Assembly (NCBI GenBank): GCA_021202495.1
Contig: JAJQCX010000112.1
Location: 1-20,323, forward strand
Direction: 5' to 3'
Length of the DNA stretch: 20,323 bases
Source: Clostridia bacterium
Lineage (GTDB): Bacteria; Bacillota; Clostridia; UMGS1883
Position numbers and translations under genes: made by a program
Part shown: piece by piece, positions 1-7,637 of the stretch
How the letters are laid out: each line of letters begins with the position of its first letter
Position numbering within the stretch: the stretch's first letter is position 1
Notes under the pieces: model-generated
The model's input: the letters and a program-made list of their open reading frames with translations, nothing else
The model's database searches: none
What the model was told of the DNA's origin: nothing

Positions 1-69
<69 letters not shown>

Positions 70-104
70 GTTCCTATTGAAGCGGTCTGTCCGCAACAAT
101 GAAT

Positions 105-133
105 ATTATAGTCGCATTGAGGCGATCTGTCAA
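105..133 (-). promoter_or_regulatory. Consensus sigma-A promoter for tRNA-Thr
   Basis: On the minus strand a perfect -35 TTGACA (133-128), a 17-base spacer and a perfect -10 TATAAT (110-105) lie about 36 bases before the tRNA 5' end. Transcription should begin near 98. A 6/6 + 6/6 match at ideal spacing is typical of stable RNA genes in Firmicutes. Confidence 0.9.
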
Positions 134-151
134 TAATTTTTTTAGATTTTT

Positions 152-1963
152 TTAAAAAAGCAGTGTAAAATTAAAGGTTTTGCCGTTAGCGGAAACGGTT
201 ACGCTGCTGCCGTTTTGTGTTATACTCGGAAAATCTGTTGGGAAAGCTTCGCCGGCGTAAAAGGCGGCGGCGACAACGTGAGTTCCCTTATTTAGTTCGC
301 CTTTTGCGGAGGGGATTGACGCGCGGGAGAAAAGGAGATTTGTGTTCGATTCGGTCGAGATTATGTCGGGCGTGAGATTTGAGGTAAGACAATACACACC
401 GACAGCGCCGCCGGGGAAGGACGCGCCCGCAAATTTGTCGTCGCGCTTATATTCGCAGTCGAGCGAACGGTTAAAGGCAAAGGAGCCGTCCGATATTTCA
501 ATGTCGCGCTCGGTTGTTATCACGTGAACGCGGACGCTCCAGGGAAGTGCGGGAAAAAGCCACGTGTGAACGTGAACATTTGCCCAAGGGGAGGATGTTG
601 TATAGATATAATCCTCGTGTATTTCGTATTCGTCGCATTGGGATTTTGTGCGCCACAAGCCGTCGTGCTCGGAGAAGGCGAGCGCGGAATCGAACGCGCC
701 GCGGGCGAGACCCATGTCGCTTTTCGGCACGGAAAAGCCGTAGAGATTGGAATATGCAAATTTCTCATATTTTGCGCAGCAGTGGGTGTGGCAATTTGTA
801 TAGGGGTAGCCGGAGTTGAAAAGAACGGCGTGATTGTTTTGCCTTGCCGCAATCATGTGTGCGTGTGGCATGGGATGAATGCTTCGAAGCTCCGGAAGCG
901 GCTCCTCCTCGCACTGCCAGAAGGGGTGCGATTGAGGTAGAGCGAGAATGAAGAACGACTTTAAAGCCCAATAGGGCGAGCCTGGCGCGTTGTAGCCCTC
1001 GGTCATAATTAAGTTCGGGTAGCCGTGACCTATCGTCAAAAGACCGCCGTCGGATAAAATAGGACGCTGAAACCATGAACGAATATTGCGCAGAATTATG
1101 CCCTTGACAACACCCATGGAAAAGCCGTCAACCTCGGCAAAGGCGTATGCACTCCAAAAGGCGCACTGCGCGAAGCGGTACGTCATGCTGCGACCGAAGG
1201 GAACGGCGGAGCCGTCGGGAGAGAAAAAGTAGATGAAATCGTTCGCGAACTCCTTTGCGCGGCTCTTGATGAGCGCGGAAAATTGAGCGTCTTCTTTTTC
1301 CATGACCTTGGCGTAGACGAGCGAATAAAAATAGATGGCATAGGGAACGTAATAGTCACAGTGGGCGTTGACGCCGTCGGCATACCAGCCGTCGCCGAGA
1401 TAATATTTTTCAACGCGGTCAAACGCGGACTTGACAACCTTTTCATTATAGGGCATACCGACGCGCCTGAAACCCAAGTTTACCATGACGGCAAAAAGCT
1501 GCCAGTTGCAGTCCCAAGCTTTTCTTTCGTTGACGAGGTTGAGCCAGTTGTAAAGGTTTTGCTTTTGCGTATCGGTGAGAGGATCCCAAAGCTTATCGGG
1601 GGCAAGCGTGAGCCCAAAGCCCATTGCCGCCATTTCGACGAGCTTTTGGTCGTAGTCGGAAACGGGACCCCAATATTCATCGGATGAGGGATCGGTGCCC
1701 GCGATAAAGCCGGAGCGGTAAATTTCCGCCCAAGTCTCGTCTTCACCATCGGTAAAAAGCGGGGCAAGCGCCCAAAGGGGGCGTGAAAAGGCTTCTATCA
1801 TAGCGGTTTCGTCGGAATATGCCGCGCTGGTGTGCCCGAGTTCCAAAAACGCTTTTTTCGGCGAAAAATGAGGTTTTAAGGGTTCAAGAATGTCGCGGAC
1901 GGCGCGCTTTGCGTCCTCACGCGTTTTGAGGGGATTTGATTTAAGCTTTTCTTCTGTTGTCAA
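152..1963 (-). CDS. DUF2264 domain-containing protein
   Basis: A 603-residue protein that I recognise as the DUF2264 family (about 600 residues is usual). The N-terminal motif NPLKTREDAKRAVRDIL and the segments FSRPLWALAPL, PDKLWDPLTDTQKQNL, NWQLFAVMVN and YYLGDGWYADG are typical of it. The family is cytoplasmic, with a helical (alpha/alpha)-barrel-like first half resembling six-hairpin glycosidases and a beta-rich second half; a carbohydrate-related activity is suspected but I know of no proven reaction. No signal peptide or membrane segment is visible. The start is TTG at 1963, supported by AAGGAG nine bases upstream (1972-1977). It begins 23 bases after the cdaR stop, so it is very probably the last gene of the cdaA-cdaR operon, in the position usually held by glmM. 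No hairpin terminator follows its stop. Confidence 0.85.
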   Translation of the reverse strand: MTTEEKLKSNPLKTREDAKRAVRDILEPLKPHFSPKKAFLELGHTSAAYSDETAMIEAFSRPLWALAPLFTDGEDETWAEIYRSGFIAGTDPSSDEYWGPVSDYDQKLVEMAAMGFGLTLAPDKLWDPLTDTQKQNLYNWLNLVNERKAWDCNWQLFAVMVNLGFRRVGMPYNEKVVKSAFDRVEKYYLGDGWYADGVNAHCDYYVPYAIYFYSLVYAKVMEKEDAQFSALIKSRAKEFANDFIYFFSPDGSAVPFGRSMTYRFAQCAFWSAYAFAEVDGFSMGVVKGIILRNIRSWFQRPILSDGGLLTIGHGYPNLIMTEGYNAPGSPYWALKSFFILALPQSHPFWQCEEEPLPELRSIHPMPHAHMIAARQNNHAVLFNSGYPYTNCHTHCCAKYEKFAYSNLYGFSVPKSDMGLARGAFDSALAFSEHDGLWRTKSQCDEYEIHEDYIYTTSSPWANVHVHTWLFPALPWSVRVHVITTERDIEISDGSFAFNRSLDCEYKRDDKFAGASFPGGAVGVYCLTSNLTPDIISTESNTNLLFSRASIPSAKGELNKGTHVVAAAFYAGEAFPTDFPSITQNGSSVTVSANGKTFNFTLLF

Positions 1964-1986
1964 GATTATCGGCTCCTTATGATAAA

Positions 1987-2952
1987 TTATGTTGATTCTT
2001 CATTTTCGTCTTCGATTGCGGTAAATGTGACAGTGACAGAGGAGGATTGCCCGCTCGTTAAGGCGAGCTCGGAGGGAACGGAGAGCTTTGCGGAAAGTGT
2101 TGTTCCGTCCGACGCGGAAAGTGCGTCTATATCCTCGGTCAATATGCTTTCGGTCGCGTCGATTGTTGAGACTGGACCGGTTATTTCAACCTCGGTGGGC
2201 GAATATGAAACGTCCAAAAGCGGATTTTTCGTTGAAAATGAAAGCTCGACCGGAACGGTTGCCGTTTTGTAGAGCTCAAAGGTGACGTTGACGGTCGAAA
2301 CGTCGAACGTTACATCCGAAACCTCGTTATCGTTTGCGTCGTAGGCGGTGAGGGTTACGGGATAGACGACGTTTGCCGTGGCTGAGGAAAGATCTATCGG
2401 TGTTGTCAAGACCTCGGCAATTGAGGAAATGACGCTTTCAGCCGCCGTTGCGGTGACGGTGCGCGGAACGTCGAGCTCGTAGCGGTGGATGCTGTAGCCG
2501 TCGGCAGGCTCGGCTGAAATATTTACGGTTATATCAAATTCCCGGTCGATAAGATTTTCAATCGTGAATGTGACCTCGCTGCGCTTTCTTTCGGCAACGG
2601 AGGCGTTTGTCGATGAGGGAAGCGAAACCGTGACGTTGACAACCGCGCTGCCTGTACGGTTAATTCGCGAAACGTCAGCCGTGACGGTAATGGTGTCGGC
2701 TGAAAGATATTGCATTTGGCTGCGCTTTGCTTTTACTTTGACGTCAATTGTTGTGTGTGACATGCTTTGAATGGAAAAGCCCTTTTCGTTAAGAGTGTCC
2801 TCTCCGGAGATTGTGATGGGAACGTTGTTGACCCATTTTGTCATGTCGGGATTTTCGACAAAAGCGACGTAGCCCCAAAGACCTACCGCGGCAATTACGC
2901 AAATGAGCATTGTGATGAGATTTCGATTTATACGCTTACTTATTTTTAACAC
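1987..2952 (-). CDS. cdaR: CdaR/YbbR-type membrane regulator of diadenylate cyclase
   Basis: A 321-residue YbbR-domain protein. A short basic N-terminus is followed by one transmembrane segment at about residues 11-31 (rich in I/V/A, ending GLWGYVAFVENP). The rest is an extracytoplasmic series of beta-rich YbbR repeats (about three, residues 35-315) with recurring sequences such as VPITISG, VTVSLPSS, VPRTVTAT and VPVELSF. CdaR binds CdaA at the membrane and modulates c-di-AMP synthesis. The start is GTG at 2952, preceded by GGAGGAG (2961-2967), and the gene overlaps the 3' end of cdaA by 17 bases, which implies translational coupling. The C-terminus is short and acidic (EDENEEST). Family identity is firm from sequence and context; regulatory direction cannot be read from sequence. 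Confidence 0.92.
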   Translation of the reverse strand: MLKISKRINRNLITMLICVIAAVGLWGYVAFVENPDMTKWVNNVPITISGEDTLNEKGFSIQSMSHTTIDVKVKAKRSQMQYLSADTITVTADVSRINRTGSAVVNVTVSLPSSTNASVAERKRSEVTFTIENLIDREFDITVNISAEPADGYSIHRYELDVPRTVTATAAESVISSIAEVLTTPIDLSSATANVVYPVTLTAYDANDNEVSDVTFDVSTVNVTFELYKTATVPVELSFSTKNPLLDVSYSPTEVEITGPVSTIDATESILTEDIDALSASDGTTLSAKLSVPSELALTSGQSSSVTVTFTAIEDENEEST

Positions 2953-3784
2953 TGAAAACGCTCCTCCATCTATGTATTTTTTTGCCCGTTTCCTCGGAAG
3001 GGTGTACGGAGCGGAGGATGTGCCCTACCTCTTCCATGAGTGAGGGCTCGGTGTAGTCGCGCTGCAAAAGTCCGTTGCGGGCAATGCTTATTTTGCCGGT
3101 TTCCTCCGAAACGACAATGACGGAGGCGTCGCTGACCTCGGAAAGACCTATCGCGGCGCGGTGGCGCGTGCCAAGCTCGTGCGAAAGCTCCTCATTTTTT
3201 GTGAGGGGCAGCACGCAGGCGGCGTGAAGAATTTTATCGTCGCGAATGACGACGGCGCCGTCGTGAAGCGGCGTTTTGCTGAAGAAGATTGTTATGAGCA
3301 AGTCCGAAGAAACCTTTGCGTTAAGCTCGGTGCCGGTGCCGAAAACCTCGTCGAGCGAGGATTTGCCCTCAATGACGATAAGTGCGCCGAGACGCGCACG
3401 GGAGAGGGCGCAGGCTGCCTTTGTTATTTCGGAGGCGGTTTTTACGTAGTCCACCTCTTCGTCACGGAAAAAGGAGTTGAAATTGGTGCGTCCGATACGC
3501 TCCAAAACGCGGCGCAGCTCGGGCTGAAAAAGAATGATAAGCACAAGAATGCCGACCTGCATTGTGTTGCGCAGGATGAAGTTGATTGCGTTAAGCTGAA
3601 AGACGCCGCTGATCCATGTGGCAACGATAAAAAGAATTATACCCTTTAATATCTGCCAAACGCGGGCTTCGTGGATTATGCCGCGAAGTCGGTAAAAGAC
3701 AATGGCGATGATTGCGATATCTATAATGTCAGCTATGCGAAACATTGAGATGAAATCGACAATGGAGGAAAGAAAGCTGTTCAT
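2936..3784 (-). CDS. cdaA: Diadenylate cyclase CdaA (c-di-AMP synthase)
   Basis: A 282-residue membrane-bound DAC-domain enzyme that condenses two ATP into the second messenger c-di-AMP, which controls potassium/osmolyte transport and wall homeostasis in Firmicutes. Three N-terminal transmembrane helices (about residues 15-33, 42-62 and 70-88) end in the family signature LFQPELRRVLERIGR. The cytoplasmic DAC domain carries the two catalytic motifs LHDGAVVI (DGA near residue 175) and RHRAAIGLSE (RHR near residue 208). Length matches the family (about 270-285). The ATG at 3784 has only a weak Shine-Dalgarno (AAGAG). Its 3' end overlaps cdaR by 17 bases. The canonical cdaA-cdaR-glmM order is broken here: DUF2264 replaces glmM. 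Confidence 0.95.
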   Translation of the reverse strand: MNSFLSSIVDFISMFRIADIIDIAIIAIVFYRLRGIIHEARVWQILKGIILFIVATWISGVFQLNAINFILRNTMQVGILVLIILFQPELRRVLERIGRTNFNSFFRDEEVDYVKTASEITKAACALSRARLGALIVIEGKSSLDEVFGTGTELNAKVSSDLLITIFFSKTPLHDGAVVIRDDKILHAACVLPLTKNEELSHELGTRHRAAIGLSEVSDASVIVVSEETGKISIARNGLLQRDYTEPSLMEEVGHILRSVHPSEETGKKIHRWRSVFSVKNK

Positions 3785-3817
3785 CGTAATACTCTTTTCT
3801 TAAAAAATCTTAAGTCT

Positions 3818-3846
3818 ATTATACAATAATATGAAGATAAATGGAA
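3818..3846 (-). promoter_or_regulatory. Probable promoter of the cdaA operon
   Basis: A perfect -10 TATAAT on the minus strand (3823-3818) lies 33 bases before the cdaA start. The -35 at 17-base spacing is poor (TTCCAT, 3846-3841), so the promoter rests mainly on the -10 and its place between the upstream helicase gene and cdaA. Confidence 0.45.
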
Positions 3847-3868
3847 GCGCTTTTTTGCGTATTTGAGC

Positions 3869-3889
3869 AAAAAAATGAATATAAATTCA
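3869..3889 (-). terminator. Weak intrinsic terminator after the helicase gene
   Basis: The minus strand reads TGAAT-TTAT-ATTCA (3889-3876) followed directly by seven T (3875-3869). The stem is only five AT-rich pairs and overlaps the helicase stop codon, so termination is probably partial. Confidence 0.4.
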
Positions 3890-6112
3890 GGAGAGGCGTT
3901 TAATTGCGTCCTTCATTTCGTCAATCGCGAGAACGCCGAAGGCAAAGCCCTTTCGCACAAGCTCGCCCGGGACGTATTCGTCATATTTTTCAAAGACGGG
4001 GAGCTCTCCGGGATAGAGAAGCTCCATTGGGTCGAGCGGGAGCGAGGCTTGATAGGTGAGTGTGCGGAAAAAGTCGTCGCGGGAGGAGGTCATTTTAAAC
4101 TGCATGTAATAGGGGCGCGCAGTGTTAAAGCCCGAAATGCCGAGCTCCTTGGCGCATTTGAGCTTGATAAAGCGCTCCATAGCTAAAAACGCGTATGTTC
4201 CGAGCCACGGGAAAAATGCCCACATATCGCCGCCGAGATTGATGAGAGTTTCGCTTGAAAGAGATGATCCTTTTGCTGAAAATCTCGCATCGGAAAGGCG
4301 TGCGGCGGCGTTTTTCATCAAATACGGATATGATTTATCCTCGGACAAAACGCGGCGCATACGCTCCAAGATGTGGGTATTGATGTCGCCGGGGCATTCG
4401 CCGAAATAGGCGGGAACCTTGCCCTTGACGAGCGTGCAGTAGATGAGATGGCGTTTGTGGTCAATCTCATCGACAACCCAAACCTGCCCCGCAAGGGCTA
4501 TTTTTTCGCCCGATGCGGGTGGACGCACGATTGTGCCGAGCTCCTGCGAGCCGCAGCGGACGGTGTATTCCTCATTTTCCTGAAAGACAGCGTAGAATTT
4601 GAATGAATTTATCACTCTTTCGCCTGCGAGCCCCACAATCAGCCCGCCGCCTTCGGTTCTTTGAATGTGGTTTATTTCGATGAGATGGCGGAGGAGAATT
4701 TTGTAATCCGCCTGCGATATTCCGCGAAACGTACTGAGCGTCAGAACGCGGGAGGCAAGATAAGCGGGCGTCATTTCGCCGCAGGAGGCGAGAGTGCTCA
4801 TCGTTTGATGATATAATAAGCTGTAGGGGAGCTTTTCAAGGCGCGGAGGCTCGACCCAGCGTTCTTCAAGATAGACCTGAACGAGCGCGATGCCCTGAAT
4901 GAGCTTCCAGGGAATTGTTTCGGGCAGCATGGCGCGGGGCTCGGGATAGTCCTCACGCATGACGAACCACATCTCCGGTGGGTCGCCGCGTCTTCCGGTG
5001 CGGCCCATGCGCTGCAAAAATGATGAGACGGTGAAGGGGGCGTCAATCTGAAAGGCGCGTTCGAGTCTGCCTATGTCAATGCCAAGCTCAAGAGTTGAGG
5101 TGGTAACGGTCGACATATACTGTTCTTCGTCTTTCATAACGTCCTCCGCTGTTTCGCGAAAGGAGGTGGAAAGATTGCCGTGGTGAATGAGAAAGCGGTC
5201 GGGCTCGTGCTTTTGCTCACAGTATTGGCGCAGCGTCGTCGTCACGGCTTCGCATTCCTCGCGCGAATTTGTGAAAATGAGACACTTCTTGCCGCGCGTA
5301 TGCTCAAAAATGTAGCCTATGCCGGGGTCGGCATTTTGCGGCGCGGTGTCGGTCGCCTTTTCGGGTGTGGGCAAGGCGTTCGGTATCGTCCTGCCCTTTG
5401 ACGCTTCTTCGCCAAGAACAAAAAAATGCTCCATTGAAATACGCCACTTGACGCCCTTTTCCTCAATCTTCGGCACAAGGGTTTTGCGGTTTGTGCCAAG
5501 CGAGAGAAAATCGCCCGCCTTTTTCAAGTCGCCTATCGTGGCGGAAAGCCCTATGCGGCGCGGATTTGTGCCGGAAAGGCGGGTCAGACGTTCAATTAGG
5601 CACATCGTTTGCCCGCCGCGGTCGCCGCGCATGAGAGAATGAACCTCGTCAATGACGATAAAGCGCAAGTCCGAAAAAAGGCGCGGGATGGCGCTGTGGC
5701 GGTGGAGAAGAAGCGCCTCAAGCGATTCGGGCGTTATTTGCAAAATGCCGGACGGATTTTTGAGCAGCTTATTTTTGTGTGACTGCGAAACGTCGCCATG
5801 CCAATGCCAGACGGGAATATCCACCTCGTGGCACAGTTCCTCAAGGCGCTGAAACTGGTCGTTGATGAGCGCTTTGAGAGGTCCGATGTAGATTGCGCCG
5901 ACGCTTTTGGGCATATCCTCGGAGAAAAGAGTGAGGATTGGGAAAAACGCCGCCTCCGTTTTGCCGGAAGCGGTGGAAGCGCACAAAAGAAGATTGTCGT
6001 CCGTGTTAAACACAGCGTCGCCCGCCGCTACCTGAATTGCGCGGAGGTTGTCCCAATCGTGGCGATAGATAAAATCTTGAATGAAAGGGGCGTAGCGGTT
6101 AAAAACGTTCAT
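3887..6112 (-). CDS. DEVH-box superfamily 2 helicase, BrxHI/Lhr-like
   Basis: A 741-residue SF2 helicase. Visible motifs in order: Walker A ASTASGKT (about residues 45-52), Ia GPLKALINDQ, Ib TPESLEALLL, II DEVH (about 155-158), III SATIGD (about 190-195), V TSTLELGIDIG (about 340-348) and VI QRMGRTGRRGD (about 366-376), followed by about 350 residues of C-terminal domains. The LRAIQ and RTGRRGD pattern is that of the Lhr group, but at half the length of full Lhr; BrxHI of type 2 BREX is the closest analogue I know. It should be an ATP-driven nucleic-acid translocase. An in-frame TTG at 6127 would overlap the upstream stop, but it has no Shine-Dalgarno; the ATG at 6112 does, and is chosen. It is the third gene of the operon, 11 bases after the DUF2791 ATPase. 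Confidence 0.88.
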   Translation of the reverse strand: MNVFNRYAPFIQDFIYRHDWDNLRAIQVAAGDAVFNTDDNLLLCASTASGKTEAAFFPILTLFSEDMPKSVGAIYIGPLKALINDQFQRLEELCHEVDIPVWHWHGDVSQSHKNKLLKNPSGILQITPESLEALLLHRHSAIPRLFSDLRFIVIDEVHSLMRGDRGGQTMCLIERLTRLSGTNPRRIGLSATIGDLKKAGDFLSLGTNRKTLVPKIEEKGVKWRISMEHFFVLGEEASKGRTIPNALPTPEKATDTAPQNADPGIGYIFEHTRGKKCLIFTNSREECEAVTTTLRQYCEQKHEPDRFLIHHGNLSTSFRETAEDVMKDEEQYMSTVTTSTLELGIDIGRLERAFQIDAPFTVSSFLQRMGRTGRRGDPPEMWFVMREDYPEPRAMLPETIPWKLIQGIALVQVYLEERWVEPPRLEKLPYSLLYHQTMSTLASCGEMTPAYLASRVLTLSTFRGISQADYKILLRHLIEINHIQRTEGGGLIVGLAGERVINSFKFYAVFQENEEYTVRCGSQELGTIVRPPASGEKIALAGQVWVVDEIDHKRHLIYCTLVKGKVPAYFGECPGDINTHILERMRRVLSEDKSYPYLMKNAAARLSDARFSAKGSSLSSETLINLGGDMWAFFPWLGTYAFLAMERFIKLKCAKELGISGFNTARPYYMQFKMTSSRDDFFRTLTYQASLPLDPMELLYPGELPVFEKYDEYVPGELVRKGFAFGVLAIDEMKDAIKRLS

Positions 6113-6118
6113 AGGAAA

Positions 6119-6124
6119 TCTCCT
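6119..6124 (-). promoter_or_regulatory. Shine-Dalgarno that sets the helicase start
   Basis: GAGGAG on the minus strand ends seven bases before the ATG at 6112 and overlaps the stop codon of the upstream ATPase gene. It favours the ATG over the TTG at 6127, which has only AT-rich sequence upstream. Placement at the upstream stop suggests coupled translation. Confidence 0.75.
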
Positions 6125-7440
6125 CAAAGAGTAAATTCGGCAAATTCGGTTTCGGATGACGCTTCCTCAAGCGGAGTTTTCGCGTAGGAAAATTCGCTTG
6201 AATTTAAAATGTCCGAAACGCGAAGGGAGGGATTTTGATAGACGATGTTCAAAAGCTCAATAAAGTCGCGGATTACCTCACGCGGAGTGATGTTTGTATC
6301 CGCTCCGACGCGCGAAAATTCTATTTTAATAAACGTTATCAAATCGTCCTCGGTGAGCGTCGGCTCGTAGGAGAAAAGCTGTGCATGAATATCGGTGAGC
6401 TTTTCTATCAAAACAAGCATTTCCTCGTTTGTGAGCGGGAGCAGCTTTATCACGGGCGCTAACATGTCGTGCGCATTTTCGGTTGAAAAGCGCCCTTCGG
6501 CGAGGCGGCTGCGAAGAGCCTCGTAACTGTATACTCCGCGGCGCGTGTCCTCGATGCACTGCGGCGTGCCGCACATGATTATCCCGAGATATTTTGCCTT
6601 GCCCTGGAGAGTATCGTTATACATGGTGAGAATTTTCTCGTAATTATACTGGCGGGTTATTGCGTTCGGTATCTTGTAGATGTTGACAAGCTCGTCAATC
6701 AAAACGAGCATGCCGCCGTAGCCCGCGCGGCGGAGAAAGACGGCGAAAAGCTTGATATATTCATACCAGTCGTCGTCGGTTATGATGATGTTTATGCCAA
6801 GATCGCTCTTTGCTTCGGTTTTAGTGGAATATTCGCCGCGAAACCATTTTACGACCTTGGATTTTGTCTCGTCGTCGCCGGAAACATAGGATTTATAGTA
6901 AAGCGTCAAAAGGCGCGCAAAGTCAAAACCGTGTACCATTTCGTTGAGCGAATTGATAACCTCATAGATTTTGCGCTCAACGGCGCGGGAAAACGCGTCG
7001 TCGCTCGGCGAAAGAGAGGTTTCGGCGGCGGTTTCGCTCTGAATTGAGGAAATCCAGCGATCCAAAATGAGCGTCAACGCGCCGCCTTCGGGGCGCGTTT
7101 TTGTGCTCATGTTGCGGATGAGCTCCTTATATGTCGCAAGCCCCTGACCGCGCGTGCCCTGCAGCCTCCGCTCGGGCGAAAGGTCGGCGTCGACGACGAC
7201 AAAGTTTTTGTCCATAACGTAGCCGCGGATTGTCTGCAAGAGAAAGCTCTTGCCGCTGCCGTATTTGCCGACGATGAAGCGGAAAGCGGCGCCGCCGTCC
7301 ACGATAATTTCAACGTCGTGCAAAAGTGCGTTGATTTCTGTTTCGCGCCCGACTGTAATATACGGCAGCCCTATGCGCGGAACAACGCCGCCTTTGAGTG
7401 AATTTATGATTGAAGAAGCTATGCGCTTGGGTATTTTCAT
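6124..7440 (-). CDS. BrxD-like DUF2791 P-loop ATPase
   Basis: About 438 residues from the chosen ATG. The N-terminus (KRIASSIINSLKGGVVPRIG, then LPYITVGRETE) is the typical entry of the DUF2791/BrxD family. Walker A is GKYGSGKS (about residues 58-65) and Walker B is MLVLIDELVNI (Asp-Glu near 246-247), as in AAA+/STAND-like ATPases. The family is expected to hydrolyse ATP while loading or remodelling a DNA-bound complex; in type 2 BREX it accompanies BrxHI, matching the next gene. Start choice is uncertain: GTG at 7476 has no ribosome site, ATG at 7455 has a poor one, and ATG at 7440 has GGAG nine bases upstream and gives the family-like N-terminus. The stop lies 11 bases before the helicase ATG, so the two are surely co-expressed. 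Confidence 0.85.
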   Translation of the reverse strand: MKIPKRIASSIINSLKGGVVPRIGLPYITVGRETEINALLHDVEIIVDGGAAFRFIVGKYGSGKSFLLQTIRGYVMDKNFVVVDADLSPERRLQGTRGQGLATYKELIRNMSTKTRPEGGALTLILDRWISSIQSETAAETSLSPSDDAFSRAVERKIYEVINSLNEMVHGFDFARLLTLYYKSYVSGDDETKSKVVKWFRGEYSTKTEAKSDLGINIIITDDDWYEYIKLFAVFLRRAGYGGMLVLIDELVNIYKIPNAITRQYNYEKILTMYNDTLQGKAKYLGIIMCGTPQCIEDTRRGVYSYEALRSRLAEGRFSTENAHDMLAPVIKLLPLTNEEMLVLIEKLTDIHAQLFSYEPTLTEDDLITFIKIEFSRVGADTNITPREVIRDFIELLNIVYQNPSLRVSDILNSSEFSYAKTPLEEASSETEFAEFTL

Positions 7441-7484
7441 GTTAAAAATCTCCATTCCGCCGCCCTGCATCGGCACAAGTAATT

Positions 7485-7512
7485 ATTAAACACTCTCTTG
7501 TCAGCAGGGCAA
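7485..7512 (-). promoter_or_regulatory. Possible internal promoter for the ATPase-helicase pair
   Basis: On the minus strand TTGCCC (7512-7507), a 16-base spacer and TTTAAT (7490-7485) match 4/6 and 5/6. The site would let the ATPase and helicase be made independently of the TerB-domain gene. Chance occurrence is quite possible. Confidence 0.25.
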
Positions 7513-7526
7513 GGAATGACAAGAGA
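7494..7526. repeat. 10-bp perfect inverted repeat in terB-brxD gap
   Basis: TCTCTTGTCA (7494-7503) and TGACAAGAGA (7517-7526) form a perfect 10-bp stem around a 13-base loop. On the plus strand it is followed by TTTTTG, like an intrinsic terminator for antisense transcription. On the minus (gene) strand it is followed by GTGTTTAATAATT and would be at most a weak terminator. Confidence 0.7.
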
Positions 7527-7544
7527 TTTTTGAGCGCATCGCCG

Positions 7545-7567
7545 TTTCCAAACCGAAGGTTTGGAAA
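7545..7567. repeat. 10-bp perfect hairpin with 3-base loop
   Basis: TTTCCAAACC (7545-7554), GAA, GGTTTGGAAA (7558-7567). The stem can be extended by GCCG (7541-7544) with CGGC (7571-7574) across a three-base bulge. It overlaps the alternative terminator-like hairpin at 7565-7591, so both cannot form at once. Confidence 0.75.
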
Positions 7568-7591
7568 AATCGGCGGCGCATAAAATCCGCC
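7565..7591 (-). terminator. Terminator-like hairpin after the TerB-domain gene
   Basis: The minus strand reads GGCGG (7591-7587), a 10-base loop, CCGCC (7576-7572), then GATTTTT (7571-7565). This is a GC-rich stem followed by a T run, placed just after the TerB-domain gene. Its T run forms one arm of the 7545-7567 hairpin, giving an attenuator-like choice of structures. Confidence 0.35.
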
Positions 7592-7600
7592 TGAGGCATA

Positions 7601-7637
7601 ACGTGAAAGGCATTTCACGTCAACAGTCCTTTCACGT
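7601..7637. repeat. Alternative hairpins sharing one arm at the terB 3' end
   Basis: ACGTGAAAGG (7601-7610) can pair as eight bases with TTTCACGT (7613-7620) or as ten with CCTTTCACGT (7628-7637). The two partners are direct repeats of each other. The structure straddles the stop codon of the TerB-domain gene (7615-7617). Confidence 0.7.

Noticed and set aside
6113..6127. TTG at 6127 as helicase start, giving a 1-base-shifted stop/start overlap (TTGA)
   Set aside because: No ribosome binding site precedes it, while the in-frame ATG at 6112 has GAGGAG at seven bases.
7441..7476. GTG at 7476 as start of the DUF2791 ATPase
   Set aside because: No Shine-Dalgarno upstream; the extra residues (PMQGGGMEIFN) do not look like the family N-terminus. 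ATG at 7455 remains a minor alternative.
7494..7531. Plus-strand intrinsic terminator for a coding transcript
   Set aside because: The hairpin plus T5 is oriented for plus-strand RNA, but no plus-strand gene exists upstream; it is kept as an inverted repeat only.
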